Below, piece after piece: positions 45,927-62,000 of a DNA stretch of 62,000 nucleotides (the stretch's first letter is position 1; each line of letters begins with the position of its first letter). The notes under the pieces are model-generated. The model saw only the letters and a program-made list of their open reading frames with translations. It ran no database searches and was not told where the DNA came from. The DNA comes from Phoronis australis (Eukaryota; Phoronida; Phoronidae), in contig NMRA01000371.1 of assembly GCA_002633005.1 (NCBI GenBank), positions 241,572 to 303,571 on the forward strand, given 5' to 3'. The position numbers and the translations under genes were made by a program.

Positions 45927-48231
45927 TTTATTTCTTTAGTTTTATTTTTTTACACCCACAGTTGTGTCCGAAGTGACACACACCCATAGCTTACTTGAGT
46001 CAAAAATACAAAGATGCAGCATGGGGTGAACATTGCACATACATGCAATGTACACTTCAACATTGATAAAAACTAAACAGAGGAAACAATAAAATATAGA
46101 TTGACTAAATCTACAACACTTAAAGTAATTTATGTCATTAAACTGACAATAATCAGAAACCACAGAGGAAGTGAAATTCTATTGCCCCTGAGCATAACAT
46201 TTACAAAAACTCAAGCAGTCAACCTAGGGTTGTTAATAAAAACATTGATTCAATATATTCATAAAATACACTGTCTTTAATTCAAACAAAAATGGAAAAT
46301 AATAATAAAGACTTGCACATAACCATTGATACCACATTTGATCTGCAATTATAGAGCAGTTTAAAAAAAAAACGGACAAAATCTCCTCTTATCAAATCTA
46401 AACCTTTTTAGGAATTTTTCCACCAATCATATTAATCCGTGGCACAAATTCTGGGATAACTTCAGTGAAAACACTGACGACAAGGTTTTTTAATTGTTTT
46501 TAGAAACTACGAACTACATGTCATCTTGAAATGAAAAATATGAAAATACTGACAACCACTAAAAGTGTCATGAAATTACTGACCACAGAACAAATCATTG
46601 CAATACCTCCACACAAAAAAAAACATGGCCACTTTTCTTTTGTTTTGTTCTCAAAATGGTCTATAAAACAAAAATGTGACTTGAAGAAACAATTCCAACA
46701 CTAAACAATTTCCAACAAAAGAAGACACAAACAGCATCCACATGCTGTCTGGTCAGAAGGTATTACGGACGTTATGCACTTTAAGTAGTCAACCATACGA
46801 CAAACACCTTCACACAAAATATACACAACCTCCTTCCTTGTTGTTTGTTCTTGGAATGGTCTACATCACAAAGAAGTGACTTGAAATAATTCCAACACCA
46901 ATTTATCACCAACAAGAGAATAAAACTGAAAAACAGAATTTACATGCTGTTCCATCAGAATCCAGATTAGACAGATAAAAAAATCAAACGTGAATGATTG
47001 CCAGTCTTTCTCTAATTGTCGACCAAATGTCTGTAAATTAGACAACAGAACTGCAGTACGTCTCACTATGAGAATACTACATTCCAGTTACTAACCTTCT
47101 AGTTAGGCATATGATTGACTGGATTATTAAAGAGACACTAAATCCAGTTTTAATGATTTAAACCAATCCTCGTTCTGTCACCTGCTAATGCATCACTGGC
47201 ATCAAGATGATAACCAGTATGTAAGAGTTTGGATATTTTGGTTCTTCATGGGTGGTCTTACCCACGCTTGCCCCGTTATTCACTAAGAGCATAGATATCG
47301 TTTGTCCATTTAGCAGACTTTGAAGAGTTTTCAAAATTTACTCCTTACTTTTTGAGCCATTTTGGAGGGGTTACAGAGCATAGTGTGGTTTCTGAGAATT
47401 GGTTGATAAGTTGTTTTAATATCTGTTTAATAGGGCAAAAAAGGGTTTGGCATCCATTTAACATTTTGTACATTAGTGTTATGTGAATTACTTGCTGGAC
47501 AATCTGCCTCTTAATCCTCCATCCCATCTGGCTTCTCAGAAATGTTATCTGAACACAGCAATAAAGTGAACAGATGAATTTAGGAATCATCAAACACAAC
47601 ATGATAAACTATTAACCTACGCATTTCATCAGTAAAACTCTTCAGTTACACCTTTTTGCACATATCCCTACAGCAACCGGTACATTTAACCCTAGACTTG
47701 CAGGAAAGCGAGATGCCAATTCATTATGCCATGTTTTAAAATATCCCTGCACAAACAAACAGTAAGTTAAACTTTCATGGTTAAGATAATAGACTAGAGT
47801 TCACTTCACCATCAATAATTACTAAGTGAAGCCCACCATTATTCTTCACTGATTCAGTCATTATACACCAGAAACACTGTTGCCATTCAGAGCCTAAGCA
47901 TCACTGTTCCTATCAAAATAAAAACCAAACTTAAATAGTCATACTCTTCCTGCTTCATTTAATTTTTGGTGGTGCATCACCACCAAAAAATGGCCGCCGT
48001 AGTTTGCAACACTTGACTTATGCATTATGGGTAAACTCAACTGCCGTCATGTGTAATGAGGTTTCCGTGGAAACCCCGCCACTGTTCAGAAGTTTCTTTA
48101 AAAAAATTAATAGTAAAACAAGGCAGAGACAAACAGGGCAGAAAGTTCCGATGTAATTTCACCAAACAGTTACTTAGACCAAATCTCTCTTGTATGTCTG
48201 TCAAGTGTGCCATGCCTGCATGCATAAAATT
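45927..48231 (-). other. TMEM144: Probable TMEM144 3' UTR
   Basis: Follows the stop codon. The plus strand here is A-rich, as expected for an antisense 3' UTR. Candidate AATAAA signals on the minus strand are at 45941-45946 and 45927-45932. The 12-bp-arm hairpin at 47963-47989 would lie in this UTR. No coding exon seen. Confidence 0.4.
47963..47989. repeat. Perfect inverted repeat, 12-bp arms, 3-nt loop
   Basis: TTTTTGGTGGTG (47963-47974), CAT, CACCACCAAAAA (47978-47989). Lies 240-270 nt after the TMEM144 stop codon on the transcribed strand. Confidence 0.92.
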
Positions 48232-58842
<10,611 letters not shown>

Positions 58843-59021
58843 TATTTCAGTAGTGGTCAATAGATGTCGTCCCAGTAACGAAAACAATTTATCATGTGAC
58901 TAAATAGTAAGTAGGTCAACCATAGGTCTATGGGTCAACGAGACTGTTTTGAGGTTGTGCCTTCCTAGACCTGTCTCAGTGGTTCTTTTCTCTGTTCCAG
59001 GGTTCCCCAGTACAGTGCCAA
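58843..59021. promoter_or_regulatory. Candidate bidirectional promoter between TMEM144 and the zinc-ribbon gene
   Basis: The two start codons face away from each other 179 bp apart. No TATA box is evident. If the plus-strand gene has an upstream exon (ttctctgttccag at 58988-59000 is a good acceptor), the promoters may overlap rather than share one region. Confidence 0.35.
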
Positions 59022-61019
59022 ATGTATAGTCAATTTCAAGAAGACCAAGGAACTAGCTATACAATATGCCCTAACTGCAAGTCGAGGTGAGAGTGCGTAA
59101 AAACTGAGGTTATTAGCCAAATTACTTAATTAGGTTAGTGCTCGGACACCTGCTGCTTTGACCCTGGCCAAGCCAACCAGCTACTGAGCTATCTACAACA
59201 TAAATCAATCGTAGTAGCCTACAGTTGAAACAAGGCTGCTGTGCGTGAACTTGTAATCTTGCTTAATCTCAAGATCGCGTTGGTGAACTTGGAATACACG
59301 AGAAAACTTAACAAGTTCACTGAATTAATCACATTATCGTTTATCAAGTCAAGTCAGTTTATTAGTGTGCTTATTAGTCGGTCTAAGTAAAACAAGAAAA
59401 CATGAGGCACAGGCTAGTGTACCGACAAATAACTACATAAGTTATAAAATAAATAAATATGAAATTAAAACAGATATTTAAAATACGATATTCAAGATTA
59501 ATAAGACTTCATTAGCACCATAGAATAGATTATGTTAGAAACGAGTAGAAATCACAGGCTCGTCTACACTTGCAGGGAGGTTCACTGAGTCCATGTACAT
59601 TACGGCGTTTTCCCGTTGCGCCCAACTTGTTCGATTCTAAAGCCCAACAACAAGTTGGGAAGTTTACCCCTATAGCCAATGTCTTACACTACTGATTAAC
59701 TCCATTCTGGCATTTATGGTTGGAGGACCAGCTCTCTTTTGTTCGATTATTGCTCTAATCTCCGATCAAATCGTATCTAGCTTGACTGGGCTGTGCTGCT
59801 AAAATGAAATGAGCTTGGTGGGCTTATCGTCGCAGTCCCTGCCTTGGCAGTCATGTCCCTGCATGTTTATGTGTTCGATTGCCGCGGTACACATATGACT
59901 ATTGGCACCAGTGCGCGACTGGAGCGGGTGACGGAAAGCGAGCGTCAGCGGTGCAGGTTCACGCTGCGCTTATGATCGGGAAGTTTCCGCGGGTTTTCCT
60001 TTGCGAAACGAAATGTGTCCATTTCAGTGTCAGTTTTTGACAAATTTTAAAATGCGCACTTTCACTCACTTCACCCTATATTGTGCCACTGTTGATCCTG
60101 TTTACTAAACAAAATAGATTTAACCATTCACGTATTCTTCCGATTCTTTGACACAAGTTATGGTAAAGGAGAAATGGTTGATCATGAGGCCAATAATTAC
60201 ATAAATTTTTACACTGAACAAAATGTTTAACCCGATTGCCCGAATGAATATTCAATTCCAAGTCGATTCCAAGTTCCATTCCGATCTTGAGATTAAGCAG
60301 AATTCAGAGTTGACGCACACTAAGGGTATCTATAGGCCCTTGCTGTTTATCTATTTTTCACCTGTTGTGCTACGAAAGTTTTGAACTGATCACAGGCCCC
60401 TTGATTACGTGAGCTACCAACAGATAGCGTTCGGCCACAGTATTAAACGGAAATGAAAAGCATCTATCCTCGCTGCCCTATGTTGATTAATACACCATTT
60501 GTGTCACGTAACATGGTAGCAGCGGTCCCTAGAAACCCACGAACATTGTGATTGTGCAAAACTGTGAATTTAGATTCTCTGACTGTGTTTTCTGTGTCTG
60601 AATTCTTCCTGTCTGTAAAAGTGCCTAACGTGTGCTTATTAAGCAGACTGTCTCATCCATTTTAAGGGATTGGATTGTACTGGGGATCATGGACTAGACT
60701 GTTCAACTCGTTCTTATCAAGAACCCAGATCTTACATTGAAGAAGTGCATTGACATTAATGCAGTCTTCTGAACACGCACAGGAACATGACAAGACTCTA
60801 CATCAACACTCCAATCATGCAAAACACAGAAAAATCCGCAGCCAAGTCACAAACCATTCATTTACGTTTAACTCCTGAATTACTAAGGCTATCTATCGGT
60901 AGCTCCCGTAAAGAGGGTGAACAAAAAAGAGGAAGCATCCAAATTTAGATGCACACCTGTGAGATGCATAGGCGTGCACCCAGAAGTGAAGCTAACAGAC
61001 ACACGCACGCACGCATGCA

Positions 61020-61051
<32 letters not shown>

Positions 61052-61800
61052 CACACACACGTATCACCCTATATATGAATCACTTGATCAAAAATATGTT
61101 TAAATTAAATAAATGATGGTTATTCTGAGTATAAGTTCACATGCACATAATTTATAAATGTTCGCATATATGTATATTGTGCAAATTTCATTGAAAACAC
61201 GACTATTCTGTTTTTACGTTTTTAATTTTGGTTCTTTCAAACTCTCTAAATAGAGATCTTGTGTTGACATCACAACAGTGCAATCAGTAGGTAACGTAAT
61301 ACAAAGTGATATTTTGAGACACATGTCTCATATTCAGGCTAGTATTTACTACTCATAGTGAAACGCACATCAGAAATGACAAATACCGTGTATTCAATGA
61401 AATTTACGTACGAGAAAGATTACTGCCAAATTATAGTGATATGAGCATATTTAGGTGGTACGAAACTCCGGGGAGCGAAAGATAAGACGATCATCATAGG
61501 AAAGGAGTCCCATCATTAGATGTTTCAGCCTTTAAACTTCCCGACATCTTCTAGGACCCTGGCCACATCGGGGTCATGACTGCCCAAAATGGCCTCTGTG
61601 TTCATATGGGTCTGTATCTAGATGTTTTCTTGTGTACTACATTTCATGTGCATTTTCCAGACACTTGCCCCTGCACGGTATCCAATCATCTGGAATATAC
61701 AAGGGGAACTGTATCAACTGTGGCCATGTGTTCAAGTTTAAGTACACCAGCCAACCAAAGGACAGTATCACAATAACTGTCAATGGAACTCAACATCAAG
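59022..61800 (+). CDS. Zinc-ribbon protein, 5' part of gene (possible RPA-C/DDIAS-like OB fold)
   Basis: Two plus-strand exons, 59022-59086 and 61661-61800, join in phase (AG|A, Arg) and continue past the window after a gtaatg donor. The product has C-x2-C (YTICPNCKSR) and, 21 residues on, C-x2-C (GNCINCGHVF), then FKFKYT and DSITITVNGT. Paired cysteines followed by an F-KY strand and an I-T-V strand resemble the zinc ribbon inside the RPA1 C-terminal OB fold and the N-terminus of DDIAS (Y-x2-C-x2-C-x-SR). That would suggest single-stranded DNA binding or a DNA-damage role; this is inference. The start is uncertain: MYSQFQEDQG at 59022, or an upstream exon using the acceptor ending at 59000, from which the same frame is open. 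Confidence 0.6.
59087..61660 (+). other. Intron of the zinc-ribbon gene
   Basis: gtgaga to cattttccag. It contains a CA/CACG microsatellite (60995-61060) and no recognised exon or element. Confidence 0.5.
60995..61060. repeat. CACG/CA microsatellite
   Basis: cgcacgcacgca run passing into a pure cacacaca run. Confidence 0.95.
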
Positions 61801-62000
61801 GTAATGATATAAACTTAGTCTTTAGTGTTAAAACCAAAACTTAATGCTATATATCAAATGTATACCTCGATACCATACAGAGGAGTGTGGTCTCACACCA
61901 AACCATTTGCTACATGTGCATCTGAATTGAAGTTTGATGTCGGGGCAGAGGGTAAGCACATTTAGTGCACTACGTGGCTATGTTGCTCCAATAACAAAAA

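Noticed and set aside
59145-59205. Reverse-strand tRNA-like A box (tagctcagtagctgg)
   Set aside because: The possible B box is too close and poorly matched; probably chance.

Overview
The window is nuclear DNA from an animal, most likely a bilaterian invertebrate. Genes are broken into short exons by GT-AG introns (one is GC-AG), spacing is wide and AT-rich, and there are minisatellites, tRNA-derived SINE-like units, a Penelope-like retroelement and small inverted-repeat elements. I cannot name the species. All gene models below were assembled by hand from splice signals, reading phase and remembered human families; no alignment was run.

Layout. (1) 219-3933, minus strand: 5' part of a gene with one complete PDZ domain over four exons, running off the left edge. 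(2) 7004-28480, plus strand: a complete UBL3 gene (membrane-anchored ubiquitin-fold protein) in five exons, including a 12-codon first exon 15.9 kb upstream of the rest and a C-terminal CAAX-type box. (3) 35079-43589, minus strand: a complete 127-residue single-pass membrane protein in three exons, the middle one only 12 nt; it has a signal peptide and a C-terminal PDZ-ligand motif, and I do not recognise the family. Its second intron holds a 5'-truncated Penelope-like element with a 13-bp target duplication. (4) 48232-58842, minus strand: a complete 12-exon TMEM144 gene (multi-pass DMT-type transporter, 382 aa). (5) 59022 to beyond the right edge, plus strand: start of a zinc-ribbon gene, head-to-head with TMEM144 and possibly of the RPA-C/DDIAS-like OB-fold type.

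The genes do not form a pathway, although a PDZ-domain gene and a gene ending in a PDZ ligand are both present. The most unusual pattern is that two unrelated genes (UBL3 exon 3 and TMEM144 exon 5) have minisatellites whose unit is the exon-end/5' splice-site junction itself, giving arrays of copied splice donors directly downstream of the true one. A third array starts a few bases after the UBL3 exon 4 donor.

The rest is long introns and intergenic DNA containing simple repeats, minisatellites and diverged interspersed repeats, several of which occur two to four times in the window. Single unknown bases (N) lie at 23655 and 45218.
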